From Ancistrus triradiatus (lineage: Eukaryota; Chordata; Actinopteri; Siluriformes; Loricariidae): a stretch of DNA of 64,000 nucleotides. The DNA is taken from positions 1 through 64,000 of the forward strand of contig JAJAGP010001652.1 of assembly GCA_025084515.1 (NCBI GenBank), given 5' to 3'. The position numbers and the translations under genes were made by a program. Each line of letters starts with the position of its first letter. Position 1 is the stretch's first letter. The notes below the pieces were generated by a model. That model was not told where the DNA came from. It was given only the letters and a program-made list of their open reading frames with translations, and ran no database searches. Shown piece after piece: positions 1 to 10,200 of the stretch.

Positions 1-821
1 TAATGGATTACTGTACAACTCTCATATCTAAGAAAATGTTACAACACAACCACTACTCATTGTATGTAATCTTAATTAAAAGAGATAAACTGAAGCGTTA
101 GGTGTAGTTGATATGAATTATGACAGTCCAATTTCATTTGGCTTTTAATTATGCCAGTTCTGAATACATAGAGTGTGGATGGTTGGAAGCATCAAATGAA
201 AACTCCAGGGCTGAATTAATGAAAATGCAGTCGAAAAGCAGTGTTGTTTGCTAAAACCAGTGCTAATAGAATTTGTTTTCTCTTTAACTGGTTTAACTGG
301 TTCTTTTTCTGATTTAACTGGTGTCCAAAATCATGAGTGAATATTACAAGACATAAGACAGATAAGTTTTGTGGGAAAAGATGGTTGCATACTGTAATTG
401 AATGGATGATAACAGACCTAGAATACACAACTCTAAATATGTTTTATCCAGGATCACACAGAATTAGTACGAGTAATCACTTGGAGGACATAAATGAATA
501 ACTTGTGTTGTTATATGGAAAATGTAAACTAATGATTCTTAGCCTTAGTCCAACCTTGAGGAACTGGGTAGAGTATTGCATCTTGAAGACTATGACAGGC
601 AATGGTTTTGTACAAACTAGGACAAGTTCATGGTTTTAAACATCTAAAGGAACTTTTCAGCCCACATTGATCTTCTATGCTGGATATGATAATTGATCTG
701 AACTGTTCTTCAAACCGAATCAGTGCTCTCAACTGCCTGGTATTTATATATATAAAAGATTTTCACACATTTCTCAGCACACCATCAGTGTCCACTAAAA
801 TATAATGAATTGCATATAGAC

Positions 822-1004
822 CTATCTAGCAGACGACTGGGTACATGACTGGCACTGCACCAAGCCACAAGGATTGCAGGCTGGGCAGCGCAGCTCTCGG
901 ATGGACTCATTAAAGCGGTTAGCCAACATAGACAACTTGCTGCCATGGCACTGGGAACAAGGGGCAGTGCCTGAACCCCCACACTGCTCACAATCTCCCA
1001 TCTC
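822..1004 (-). CDS. grxcr2: GRXCR2 coding exon 3 (C-terminal cysteine-rich domain)
   Basis: Last coding exon, 60 codons plus TAG. It follows an acceptor ending CTATAG (AG at 1006-1005). It encodes the family's zinc-finger-like Cys-rich module: four CxxC pairs in the order CEQC, CSQC, CPAC and CQSC, with the hallmark HGSKLSMLANRF between pairs 2 and 3. That string is close to the family consensus and settles the identity as GRXCR2 rather than GRXCR1. Summed with exons 1 and 2 the protein is 252 aa, essentially the length of mammalian GRXCR2. The longest open frames over this exon on either strand are shadows in other frames. Intron 2 (1005-2179) contains an interspersed repeat. No clear polyadenylation signal was identified downstream. 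Confidence 0.92.
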   Translation of the reverse strand, partial: EMGDCEQCGGSGTAPCSQCHGSKLSMLANRFNESIRELRCPACNPCGLVQCQSCTQSSAR

Positions 1005-1132
1005 CTATAGGAAAAGAAAAAAAACAAGCAGTGAGGTTTTTTCCTTCATGTTTTAACCCCACCTTTCCTGGTCAGGGTCACGGGGGCCTCAGGCACCCAT
1101 TGCTGCAGAAGACAAGATGCAGATGCAAGTCG

Positions 1133-1350
1133 AGTTAGATTTATTTATATAGTGCTGTTTACAATGGAGCACTGTCTCAAAGCAGCTTTACAATTTTAGA
1201 TTATCTTGAAATATGTAGTTCCAATCCCAAATTGAGCAAGCCTAGGGTGATAGTGGCAAGGAAAAACTGCCTAAACATTATAAGGAAGAAACATTGGGAG
1301 GAGCGAGACTCAAAAAGGGACCTCGTACCGTACACCAGTACATCACTGGG
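1133..1350. repeat. Interspersed fish repeat in GRXCR2 intron 2
   Basis: The segment opens with a TTTATTTATATAGTGCTG-like start and contains CTCAAAGCAGCTTTACA and GGCAAGGAAAAACTGCCT. I recognise this as a dispersed non-coding repeat widespread in teleosts, probably a LINE/SINE-related tail. It lies wholly within intron 2, and no coding potential is visible. Confidence 0.6.
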
Positions 1351-2179
1351 CAGGGCTTAGAAACTTTTATTACAGCACATTATTTCACTATGTAGGTTCT
1401 CTACTTTCACAATTAGGAAACGTGTGTGTACAAAGCCAGCATGTTATATACATACAACTAGTTACGTTTGAAAATACACTGATTAGGCTTTCTTGTTAAT
1501 AGACATCACTGCAAAGAGAGAAAAGGGATTTTTGTATCTCAGCACACTCAGGAGTTTATATCTGCACCATAAAGGTCAATGTACAGTGAACTACACTGTG
1601 GTGAGGCTAACAAAGCCTGATCGAACTGCATGATATGCAGATAGCAAAGCCACTTTCATGCTTCAGGAAAACAGAATGTTCTTAGATTTTTAGCTTAACG
1701 ATAAGTAACCTAATGAATACTGGTGTGCACAATACCAAGGAGATGAGAACAGCATCTATATTTCTGTTGCTAATACGATGCATGCAGCGTAAGCTAATTG
1801 ACCATGATGCTTAAAGGTTTTGGTGTATTTGTAGTAATTGTATTTGTAATAATTTAAGTGGATATTTTAGCCACCAGTACAAATCATTTAAAGCCTAGCA
1901 AATCAATTAGTGGTTGAATAGAGATAAAGTAAAATTTTGCTAGTTGTTAATTTGAGAAAAATGATGAAGGAGCTGAACACAGTTGATTTTGCATTTATCA
2001 CTGTGCATAAAACTGAGAAATACAACAGCTGGTTATAACTAATGTTTTTACGTACTTTATAAATTATTTTAAGGGCTCTTCCAAATTTGACAATGGATTC
2101 CAAGGATGGAACACGGATTTGAACACAATGGGATATTTTTACATTTGTTCCTGTATATACAAAGTACAAAATGAGGCAC

Positions 2180-2422
2180 CTTTTCTTTGAGAGTAGGACT
2201 TTTGTCTCGTTGGACTTCAGGAGTAGGGCTTTGTTCCTTTTTGCTGGACCTTTTGGTTCTGTGTCTCACTTTAGATTTGGACTCCCGGCCTGGTGAGGCC
2301 TCTCCTTCCTCCCCTCGACCACGATGGCGGCTTACACTAAGCTCGGTTTTTCTACTGGGAGACCGTATGATCTTCAGGTTGCTGGTATATATGATGATCC
2401 TTCCAAAATCTAAAACCGGGTC
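2180..2422 (-). CDS. grxcr2: GRXCR2 coding exon 2 (start of glutaredoxin-like domain plus basic linker)
   Basis: Middle exon, 81 codons, phase 0 at both ends. The acceptor is a pyrimidine tract ending in TTCAG (AG at 2424-2423). It opens with DPVLDFGRIIIYTSNLKIIR, the GRXCR2 strand-forming segment of the degenerate glutaredoxin fold. The remaining 60 codons are very rich in Arg, Lys, Ser and Glu (for example SRHRGRGEEGEASPGRESK and RHRTKRSSKKEQSPTPEVQR). Mammalian GRXCR2 has a more acidic linker here, so this region looks lineage-specific. No CxxC redox motif is present, as is usual for this family. The donor I choose, AAG|GTGCCT (2179), is weak, but it is the only nearby GT that keeps phase 0 with the clear exon 3 acceptor. 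Confidence 0.88.
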
Positions 2423-2840
2423 CTGAAGAGAAACAGCAAACAGATACAAAGAAGGTGAATGGTGCATGCTGTTAATAAATCAAAATAACAATGCATACTA
2501 AACGTGTCCATGTATTTTAAAACTATTTAATCATGTTTCCATGCATGGATTATTTCATCTTGGAGATCCTTTGACATAAGCCTGGCAACAATATCTTTCA
2601 TGATGACCTTGGTTTGCTCCACTGCAGATTTGACCTAAAATTACTGCAACAGAACTTTGACAGACATTTTAAAATTACATACCTACTACATTGATATTTT
2701 GTTCTTAGCAATCATCACTAATCATTCATAGGCACTCATATTTGCCTTATGTTGGACCAGTGTAGACCCTACACCCCTTTTTCACATGCAAACCTAAATT
2801 ATTACCTAAATTATTTTGGGTTTATTGTCTACATTAACTG

Positions 2841-3035
2841 GGAAACACACCATCCTCAAGACAGTACTGTTTAAAAGTTAAGTTAAAGCTATGCTGAGAG
2901 TTGAAGAAAAGTAATCATCTAACAATAAAAATAGGAAGTGCAATACATGGAGAAACTAAAGCCTTACATTCTTGCAAGAATATACAACAAAATAATTATA
3001 AGACCCATTAATCTTCTCTTTTGATGATGCTAGTT
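2841..3035 (+). repeat. Left copy of a local duplication flanking GRXCR2 exon 1
   Basis: This part of intron 1 is repeated in direct orientation at about 3717-3930. Shared landmarks in order are TTTAAAAGTTAAGTTAAA, AAAGTAATCATCTAA, AATACATGGAGAAACT, TACAACAAA and the TTGATG / GCTAGTT end. The copies are diverged by substitutions and small indels, so the event is old. The repeat overlaps intron 1 next to the exon 1 donor. Confidence 0.75.
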
Positions 3036-3073
3036 GTTTTAGAACACTGTGCAGCTGTGTTACCAGTACTCAC

Positions 3074-3406
3074 TGTTTCACACTGAATATCACTGTTTGA
3101 TGAAGGCCTGCATCCACTCACTCCCCGGTAGACATTGATCCTCTGGGCAATAAGGCTGGTGGGACAGTCCATAGGCTGGTCTTGAATCTCTCCAAAATTA
3201 CAGAACTGGTCCATGTCCAAGTGCTGTGGGATCTTGGTGTCAATGAAGCTGTGAGGGTACTTCTCCTCAGGACTCTCCAGCTCCTGGCCATCTTCATACA
3301 CATGCTTCAGGACACGGCCACTGTACGATGATGCCAGCTTGAACCTCACCTTCCTTTGCTTGCTCTCATGCCTTGGATCTGGTTTCTTCAAGCAGGACTC
3401 CTCCAT
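3074..3406 (-). CDS. grxcr2: GRXCR2 coding exon 1 (N-terminal part)
   Basis: First coding exon of glutaredoxin domain-containing cysteine-rich protein 2, a hair-cell stereocilia protein in vertebrates whose loss causes deafness. Its 111 codons begin with an ATG in a good context (A at -3, G at +4), and an in-frame TGA lies nine bases upstream, so the start is secure. The block KVRFKLASSYSGRVLK followed by YEDGQELESPEEKYPHSF is the family's conserved N-terminus, and AQRINVYRG is the next conserved patch. The exon ends phase 0 at ...CET before a consensus donor GTGAGT (3073-3068). The reading frame runs on into the intron for 21 codons before a stop, so an unspliced ORF would overrun the exon. 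The 651-bp intron 1 separates it from exon 2. Recognition is by family motifs and is high confidence; the transcription start and any 5' non-coding exon are not visible. Confidence 0.93.
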
Positions 3407-3698
3407 GTTTTCTCAGCCGATGTCCTTGAGGTACAGTTTGGTATATGTTCTGAGAATACTAACCACTTGCAGTACAGTGTGAAGGGTTCAGTCATTATTC
3501 GTTGGCTTGCTCAATTATTAAACAATTGGGTCAGGTGCTGAACAGGAGAAGCAGAAACTGAAGCCTCTTCCTTTCATCAAATAATCATGATTGAAGTATC
3601 AGAGCAGGTGTGTGTCCTCACTGGTAAATGATGTAGCTGTTCAGTTTCACCCTATTGTTTGACAGAGTGAGAAAGTGGAGGTGGAGCAGCAGTACTTT

Positions 3699-3949
3699 AG
3701 CAAAAACCTATAGTGACACAAAACACCATACTCAAAACAGTGCTGTTTAAAAGTTAAGTTAAATCTATGCTGAAAATATGTATATATAAATAGAGTTGGA
3801 AAAAGTAATCATCTAAAATAGGATGTGTAATACATGGAGAAACTGTAGTGACTTAAATTGTTGCAGAAATCTACAACAAACTAATCATAAGAACACATTC
3901 GTCCTCTCTCATGTTGATGCCAGTTAGCAAAAACCTATAGTGACACAAA
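3699..3949 (+). repeat. Right copy of the GRXCR2 exon 1 flanking duplication, bounded by 24-bp repeats
   Basis: This copy lies upstream of the GRXCR2 start codon. It is the partner of 2841-3035 and is itself bounded by a perfect 24-bp direct repeat at 3699-3722 and 3926-3949. Exon 1 therefore sits between two direct copies about 0.9 kb apart. Confidence 0.7.
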
Positions 3950-5165
3950 GATATGGGAATGTAGTACATTTAAGGCAATCTGCATTTGAATTAAGTATTA
4001 AAAAGGCAATTATGAAGTCAGTGATTTTCAGCTTGTTTTGCAGAATGTGCACATATTAAGTTAATTTTGCTATTTACATTTGTTATATTGCCAAATTATA
4101 TTAAAAAAACTGCCATAAAAAACAAATATTCAAGATTAGATAAAGGCCAGTGTGTAACTTACAGTAACCTAACAAATGGCAACTGTAGCAGTATTCATAA
4201 TAACATTATCTAATTATTGCCACAGATTACTATAATTTCATTCTGACTGCATAGTTATCAGGCAACTTTTCCACCTACTTTAATACTCTATTTTATAATG
4301 GCATCATTCATGTATGAAATTGTTTTGGGGAAAAAGGCCATTTTATGTGTCAATGCTCAATAGAGGTTTGACTAAATGATTATGCATTTTATAAAAGTCT
4401 ATTTTCTAATTTAATCTGAGTATGTGCCCTGTGTGATTTCAGTTATAACAGTTATATGCAGAATTCGTTCATTTGTCTGACAATATCACTTGATACCTCA
4501 GGGAAAATATTTAATCAACCAAGACACCATTTGTTTAAAAGGCAGGGACAGCCCTACACATAAACAAATTTGTAGCTGCTTTTCAGTGTGAGTGCCACTG
4601 ATAGGAAGAAATAGAATAAAAATATGTATATAAAAACTAAAATAGCACACATAACTTTAAACAATGTGGTTAATGCTTATACCAGTATGACTACTGAAGA
4701 AAATGTTAGCTGCTATAATGTTATAAAATCACACTTCCGTTCCTACACCATGGCAGTTCTTAGACTTCAAGTTAACAGCAAAACAACAGTGCTGCCAAAA
4801 AGCCATTAAATTATTTAAAAAATGAATCCCACTCAAGGGAAAATAATTACCATGTCATTATCATAAATCAGTATATTTTATGTCCCTACAGAAATGCAAA
4901 ACTTTTTAATATTCCCATTTTTGCTCTCACAGAAAGGGACAGAAACACAACAATTCTAATGGCTCAACTAACTAACAATTCTAATGGCCCAAACTAACGC
5001 CATGAGTGGACAATAAGCAGCAACACGCATGAGCTAGGGCCAGGCTTAAATAACATCCCAAACAGCTGAGTTCACTCTGTTTGCCGACCTTAGCTTCTTC
5101 GAATCCCCCGCAGCCTGGTGGAGAACCGCAAGCAATGCAATCCGTGACAAAGCTAGGACTCCTAC
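3950..5165. other. Upstream intergenic DNA with no recognised feature
   Basis: AT-rich, with only short open frames. I see no family motif, terminal repeat or exon-like splice pairing. It may contain GRXCR2 regulatory sequence, but no specific element can be supported. Confidence 0.5.
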
Positions 5166-5167
5166 TA

Positions 5168-5592
5168 CACACGTGGACAAAATTGTTGGTACCCCTCAGT
5201 TAATGAAAGGAAAACCCACAATGGTAACAGAAATAACTTTAATCTGACAAAAGTAATAATAAATACAAAGTCTATGAAAATGAACAAATGAAAGTCAGAC
5301 ATTGCGTTTCCACCATGCTTCAACAGAATTATTTAAAAAAATAAACTCATGAAACGGGCCTGGACAGAAATGATGGTACCCCTGAAAAATATGACCAAAG
5401 GGACATGTTAAATCAAGGTGTGTTCACTAATTAGCATCACAGGTGCCTACAATCTTGTAATCAGTCAGTGGGCCTATATATAGGGCTTCAGGTAGTCACT
5501 GTGCTGTTTGGTGACAAGGTGTGTACCACACTCAACATGGACCAGAGGAAGCAAAGGGAAGAGTTGTCTCAGGACATTAGAAAGAAAAATAA
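5168..5592 (+). mobile_element. Tc1-like transposon (family A), 5' terminal part
   Basis: The segment starts GTGGACAAAATTGTTGGTAC, a Tc1-type terminal repeat of a common fish family. It runs through a long 5' region to the transposase start at 5536 (MDQRKQREELSQDIRKK). Transposase homology stops after about 17 codons at about 5592, where the sequence switches to a Ser/Pro-type repeat. The rest of this element is missing. Confidence 0.72.
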
Positions 5593-5905
5593 AGTGCAAA
5601 AGTGCTCAGATATAGAGTTAACAAATTCAGGTACGGAGCTAACGTGCTCAGGTACAAAACTAAAGGGCATGGCGTGCTCGAATACAGAGCTATATGACAC
5701 TAACGGTGCATCTACGGAGCCAAGAGGCGTGGTGTGCATGGAAACGGAGCTAATGAATTCGGATACGGAGCTCACTTGCTCAGGTACGAAACTGAAGGAC
5801 GTGGCATGTTCGGATACGGAGCCAGGCGGCGCTAACGGTTCAAATACGGAGCTAACAAATTCCGGTACAGAGCTAACATGCTCAGACCCTGGGTGCGTAA
5901 CAAGT
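5593..5905 (-). repeat. Fragment of retroelement Ser/Pro tandem repeats inside a Tc1 chimera
   Basis: Read on the minus strand this encodes repeated SSVPE-type units (EHVSSVPEF, SSVFEPLAPPGSVSE), the same repeat as the 18.1-18.5 kb array. The 30-bp core is visible as recurring TACGGAGCTAAC on the plus strand. Both strands stay open through it, giving a spurious 184-aa plus-strand ORF that fuses the Tc1 start to the repeat. It ends near GCGTAACA, the same end as several LTRs in this window. Confidence 0.65.
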
Positions 5906-5919
5906 GGAGGTCTGGGGCA

Positions 5920-6572
5920 ATCTGTAACAGAGAGAGGCCTTCAGTTGCTTGGAAGTTACCCTGGGGTCCTTTGTGACCTCGCCAACTATTACATGCCTTG
6001 CTCTTGGAGTGATCTTTGTTAGTCGACCACTCCTGGGGAGGGTAACAATGGTCTTGAATTTCCTCCATTTGTACACAATCTGTCTGACTGTGGATTGGTG
6101 GAGTCTAAACTCTTTAGAGATGTCTTTGTAACCTTTTTCAGGCTGATAAGCATCAACAACTCTTTTTCTGAGCTCCTCAGAAATCGTCTTTGTTTGTGCC
6201 ATGATACACTTCCACAAACGTGTGTTGTGAAGAGCAGACTTTGATAGATCCCTGTTCTTTAAATAAAACAGGGTGCCCCCTCACACCTGATTGTCATCCC
6301 ATCGATTGAAAACACCTGACTCTAATTTCACCTTCAAATTAACTGTTACTCCTAGAGGTTCACATAGTTTTGCCACTCAGTAATATGTAATATTGGATCA
6401 TCAATTTCTTCAGTAAATAAATGACCAAGTATAACATTTTTGTCTCATTTGTATAACTGGGTTCTCTTTATCTACGCTTAGGACTTTTGTGAAAATCTGA
6501 TGATGTTTTAGTTCATATTTATGCAGAAATATAGAAAATTCTAAAGGGTTCACAAACTTTCAAGCACCACTG
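5920..6572 (-). pseudogene. Tc1-like transposase remnant (family B), N-terminal half
   Basis: Minus-strand remnant of a Tc1/mariner-superfamily DNA transposase. The frame at 6199 down to about 5930 reads MAQTKTISEELRKRVVDAYQ, followed by a second helix-turn-helix (KEFRLHQSTVRQIVYKWRKF) and the linker VTLPRSGRLTKITPRARH. These are the paired DNA-binding HTH domains. The DDE catalytic half is absent. The right end carries the family's terminal repeat, ending CAAGCACCACTG at 6572. The same family recurs at 6.7, 10.2, 20.5 and 30.8 kb. It is inactive by truncation. Confidence 0.8.
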
Positions 6573-6699
6573 AACATTAATTTGACCTCATTAAGTGCAG
6601 GAAAACATCCTCTGTGGAATAGATAACCTAAGAATATTTTATAACTGGATGTGGTCTGCAGGTATGAGTGGGAAAAATTCTTACAGAAACATTATAAAG

Positions 6700-7235
6700 A
6701 CTGTTGCAGCTGTTGTAGGTGCTACAATCAATGTTTGGAGGTTGTGATTTCTGCCAGTGGGAGTGTTGCTAAATATTGACTGAAAGGTTGGGCAAACCAC
6801 TGCCTTTGGTTTGTCCAGGGAAGAGTAGCAGTGGTCATGAATTTTCTCACTTGGATAGTTTTATAACCTTTTCTTGTTTAATTAACCTCAACAACTCTTT
6901 TTCTGAGATCCCCTGATATATCCTTTATTGATGCCTTGATACACTTTCACAAGTCTGTGTTGTGAAGATCAGATGTTGATAGATCCCTGTTCTAAAAATA
7001 CATATGTTCCCATTTACACCTGACTGTCTTCCTACTGCTAATTGTAGAGGTTCACATAATTTTGCCACATACAGACATTAACATTGATCATTATCCTCAG
7101 TTAATAAATTATCAGGTATTATATTTTTTGTCATCTGTTAAACTGGGTTCTGTTTGACTTTTATGACTTCTGTATAAATCTAATGTTGTTTTAGGTCATT
7201 TATATGCATAAATTCTAAAGGGTTCACAGTTCGGT
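6700..7235 (-). mobile_element. Second Tc1 family B fragment, degraded
   Basis: A diverged copy of the preceding element. CAACAACTCTTTTTCTGAG, a CTTTCACAAGTCTGTGTTGTGAAGA stretch and the terminal-repeat-like AATTCTAAAGGGTTCACA occur in the same order as at 6150-6560. It is riddled with indels and has no long open frame. Confidence 0.7.
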
Positions 7236-7369
7236 AGGAAAGCAGCACCTCTTAAGGCCCCACTTAAAGGAGCTACTAACAGACTAGTTTGTAGACTTAG
7301 TGCACAGGACATTCTTATTAATTATACCCTATTGTCTTGTACTTGCAGAAATGATTGTGTAGGAGACTG

Positions 7370-7565
7370 AGAATATCTGGTGGTTAAGCTAGTACTAGAG
7401 GAGTGGAAGCACTGGCTAGAGAGAGCTAATCATCCCTTTATGTTATAATAAACCATAAAAATCTGAAATACCTTCAAACCACAAAACGGTTGAATGCTCG
7501 TCAGGCCTGATGGTCCCTATATTTCTGTAGGTTAAAATTTTATATTTCTATACATCCTGTACAAC
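7370..7565 (+). pseudogene. Ty3/gypsy RNase H fragment
   Basis: In broken frames the plus strand reads LEEWKHWLERANHP, then a TNHKNLKYLQTTKRLN-like stretch. This matches the LEEWRHWLEGAKHPFLVLTD / HKNLEYLRTAKRLN block of the chromovirus at 13.7 kb. Only about 65 codons of the RNase H domain remain and no LTR is evident. Confidence 0.65.
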
Positions 7566-8130
7566 AGTACATCTTATGCAAAGAGAGTTACTGCTCTGGT
7601 GTGGCATGGGTATGGTGGGGCTGGAGCTGATGACGGAAGCAGTTTGAGTGAAGCTGACGCGGTTGAACATCATGTCAGGAACTGGTACCGGAACACAACT
7701 CTGAGAGAAAACAGATAATGTAATTAGTTATTGATTAAGAGCACAGTGTCTATTAACAATAACTGTTGCCATGTGTAGCATGAGACTCCGGCAGCATTAG
7801 CTATAGCAGCATAGCTAGAAAGAGGAGAACTGGTAGGTAACACAGCCAAGAGGGATCACATGAGATATCGGCAACCCCACGGGAGGCAGAAGACAGCAAC
7901 CCAATGTCTCTGATCACCATAAGATTCTTTGACTATGAAGCCCCAGCTCTGCCCTTAGTCTAAGGCAAGGATGCACAAGTCAAGATCAAGAGGACTGAAG
8001 CCCAGTTCAGCCAGACCATCCACCCGACACTCCCGGCTAACGGACGAGGCAGGTAGGCCAGACATGACTCCAGACTCTGGCCCCAATGACCCAAGCCATG
8101 CATCCTGGTCTAAATCTAGTCAAAAGCCTG
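7566..8130. other. Stretch without recognised gene, possibly LINE 3' UTR
   Basis: Moderately GC-rich non-coding sequence that runs into the minus-strand LINE ORF remnant to its right. It could be the 3' untranslated part of that LINE, but there is no independent evidence. Confidence 0.35.
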
Positions 8131-8720
8131 CATAAATAAGTATGTCTTTAGCCTAGACTTAAAATTTTGGAGAGTGTCTGAGTCTCAAACAAAAGTGGGA
8201 AGTTTATTCCATAGTTGGGGGGCCATGTATGAGAAAGCCTTTCACCCTGCTGTGACTTTTTAAATTCTAGGAACTAAAAGAAGTCCTGCACCTTGCGAAC
8301 GAAGTAGACGAGTTGGATTGTAAAACTCTAAGAGTTCACTCAGATAATGTGGGGCCAGGCCATGTAGAGCTTTAAGTTATAAGACGTATTTTGTAATCAA
8401 TGTGGAATTTAACTGGTAACCAGTGTAGTGATGATAGAACAGGAGTGATATGATCAAATATTGTAGTTTGAGTTAGCACTTGGGCGGCTGCATTCTGAAC
8501 TAACTGAAGTTTATTTATAGATTTACTAGAGCATCCAGTAAGTAAGGCGTTACAGTAATCCAACCTTGAGGTTATAAATGCATGAACAAGTTTTTCTGCA
8601 TCATTAAAAGGAGGATATTTCTAAGTTTAGCGATATTACGTAATTGAAAACAGGCAATTAGAGTGATGCTGCTAATGTGTGCATCAAAGGAGAGGTCTGA
8701 ATCATATATGATCCTTTAAA
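8130..8720 (-). pseudogene. L2/CR1-like LINE, C-terminal end of ORF2
   Basis: The minus-strand frames encode the C-terminal region of a non-LTR retrotransposon polyprotein. MDYCNALLTGCSSKSINKLQ, QNAAAQVLTQTT and ITPVLSSLHWLPV occupy 8563-8372. After frame breaks comes an APQLWNKLPTFV..SDTLQNFKSRLKTYLF-like terminus near 8250-8130. These are hallmarks of the segment after the reverse transcriptase in L2-type LINEs. Endonuclease and catalytic RT motifs are absent, so this is a 5'-truncated, mutated copy. Confidence 0.75.
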
Positions 8721-9384
8721 AAGGGTTTTGTTGAGATGTATTTTGAAGAAACTATTATACTGCATTTGAAATATTGTTCTCTTTCATTTCTCTTGTAATG
8801 TATCTTGACTGGCCTAAACATCTGATAAAGTGTCTGTGGTTATGAAAGCAACTTTTTTTTTAATCACTTGAACCCCTGCCAACCCCCAAAATGATTGTGC
8901 ATGGGCTTGCTTGAAGGTCTGGTATTTAATAATTAAATTTGATTAATAAAAAGTCATTTTTAAATTATATTTACCATTTGATGTTGAGAGATATAATTTG
9001 TAAATATAGCTTACATGTTTTATTTATTTTATTTTTACTTTCATTGTGTGTTTAATCTGATGGTGACATTAGGTAAGACATTTGCCAGGGTATGATTTTC
9101 CCTCTATGCACTGAATGCTGATGTTAATCATGGACATTGCCATTCAATTTAATCTTTCTTAGTTAAGAAGTCAGAGTTCAGAGTACAGTGAAACCAAGCA
9201 TAAGTCGTTTATTTTTTCTTTAGTATTTGGAAATCCTCCCTTTTGGCAAAATTACTTTTCATGGATCTATAGCAAATTTCTCTGTCTGTATGCTACAATG
9301 TCCTTGGAAAATTGTACCTCCTTAAGTTATACATACAGTTATCCAAAATAAGTCAGGAGGTGGGAGGAAAAGTAAAGCCACAGC
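8721..9384. other. AT-rich intergenic stretch, nothing recognised
   Basis: No open frame, terminal repeat or family motif could be supported here. Confidence 0.5.
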
Positions 9385-9530
9385 AGATAAGGTTAGGGCT
9401 GTGGTTCAAATCCCACCTATGCCAAGCTACCACTGTTGAGTCTTTAAGCCCTTAACCTACAATTGCTTGAATTGTAAGATTGTATCAGTTGTAGATCTCT
9501 CTGGATAAGGGTGTCTGCTAAATGTAAATG
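9385..9530 (+). mobile_element. tRNA-derived SINE-like repeat
   Basis: Contains a B-box-like GGTTCAAATCCCACC, the string CCCTTAACCTACAATTGCTT and the tail GGATAAGGGTGTCTGCTAAATG, which marks a common fish SINE. Related copies lie at about 45.5, 45.65 and, inverted, 38.9 kb. Confidence 0.65.
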
Positions 9531-9576
9531 AGATGGTGGAGAACATTATCCATGGGTTGTCTACATGGTATACAAG

Positions 9577-9627
9577 GAGAGGGAGAGGGAGAGAAAGAGG
9601 GAGAAAGAGAGAGAGATAGAGAGAGAG
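9577..9627. repeat. GA-rich microsatellite
   Basis: Imperfect GAGAGG / GAGA run of about 50 bp. Confidence 0.85.
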
Positions 9628-9639
9628 TAGTTCAGTTCT

Positions 9640-10198
9640 ACACAGAACTGAATCTGTCTCATGCTCAAAATAAGTAAACAGTATGTTTTGTAGATTACAA
9701 AATGTGGGGCATTTTTACATAAGTTTGCAGATTACTGGATCACATTAATGCGAAAAGATTCATTAGGCACACTCAGAGTGATTTAAGAGTGTTACTGCAT
9801 GACTAAATTATTACCAGAAAACATAATTGGAAACACATTTAATATAATGTCTGCAGATTTGAAAATGTCAAAGGTTGAGAAAGACGAGGAAACCTTGTGA
9901 TCAGTTAAAATATTGTAACACCAAGGTTAAAATAATGAAGATAACTGTTTTTCACGTGCCGTATCTCTTCCACTTATTTATTCCACTTCTAAAAATGGGC
10001 GTTTTTTGACAATGTGGATTTTTCTGGCCTATTTTTGTTTGTATTCACTTTTAATATTAAATGGTGTTGAGATTCGATCTGATATGAGATACCTTCTGAG
10101 TAATATTTAGCTGATCTTTACTTTTACTTGAGTAAATGACAACAAAGAAAAGTAATAAAGAACACCTGTTTTGCTCTGTTACATTTAGTTTTGCTGGT
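9640..10198. other. Intergenic stretch, nothing recognised
   Basis: AT-rich, without coding or repeat signatures I can name. Confidence 0.45.
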
Positions 10199-10200
10199 TA

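Noticed and set aside
874..1056. Plus-strand ORF over GRXCR2 exon 3
   Set aside because: Shadow of the conserved minus-strand cysteine-rich exon.
5000..5170. Possible tRNA gene (TTCGAATCCCCC motif near 5098)
   Set aside because: The B-box-like string is not accompanied by an A box at proper spacing or a pairing acceptor stem.
5468..6022. 184-codon plus-strand ORF with ELTCSGTELTNSG-type repeats
   Set aside because: It fuses a Tc1 transposase start to antisense retroelement repeats and then to antisense Tc1 sequence. The repetition mirrors the Ser/Pro units on the other strand, so it is not a gene.
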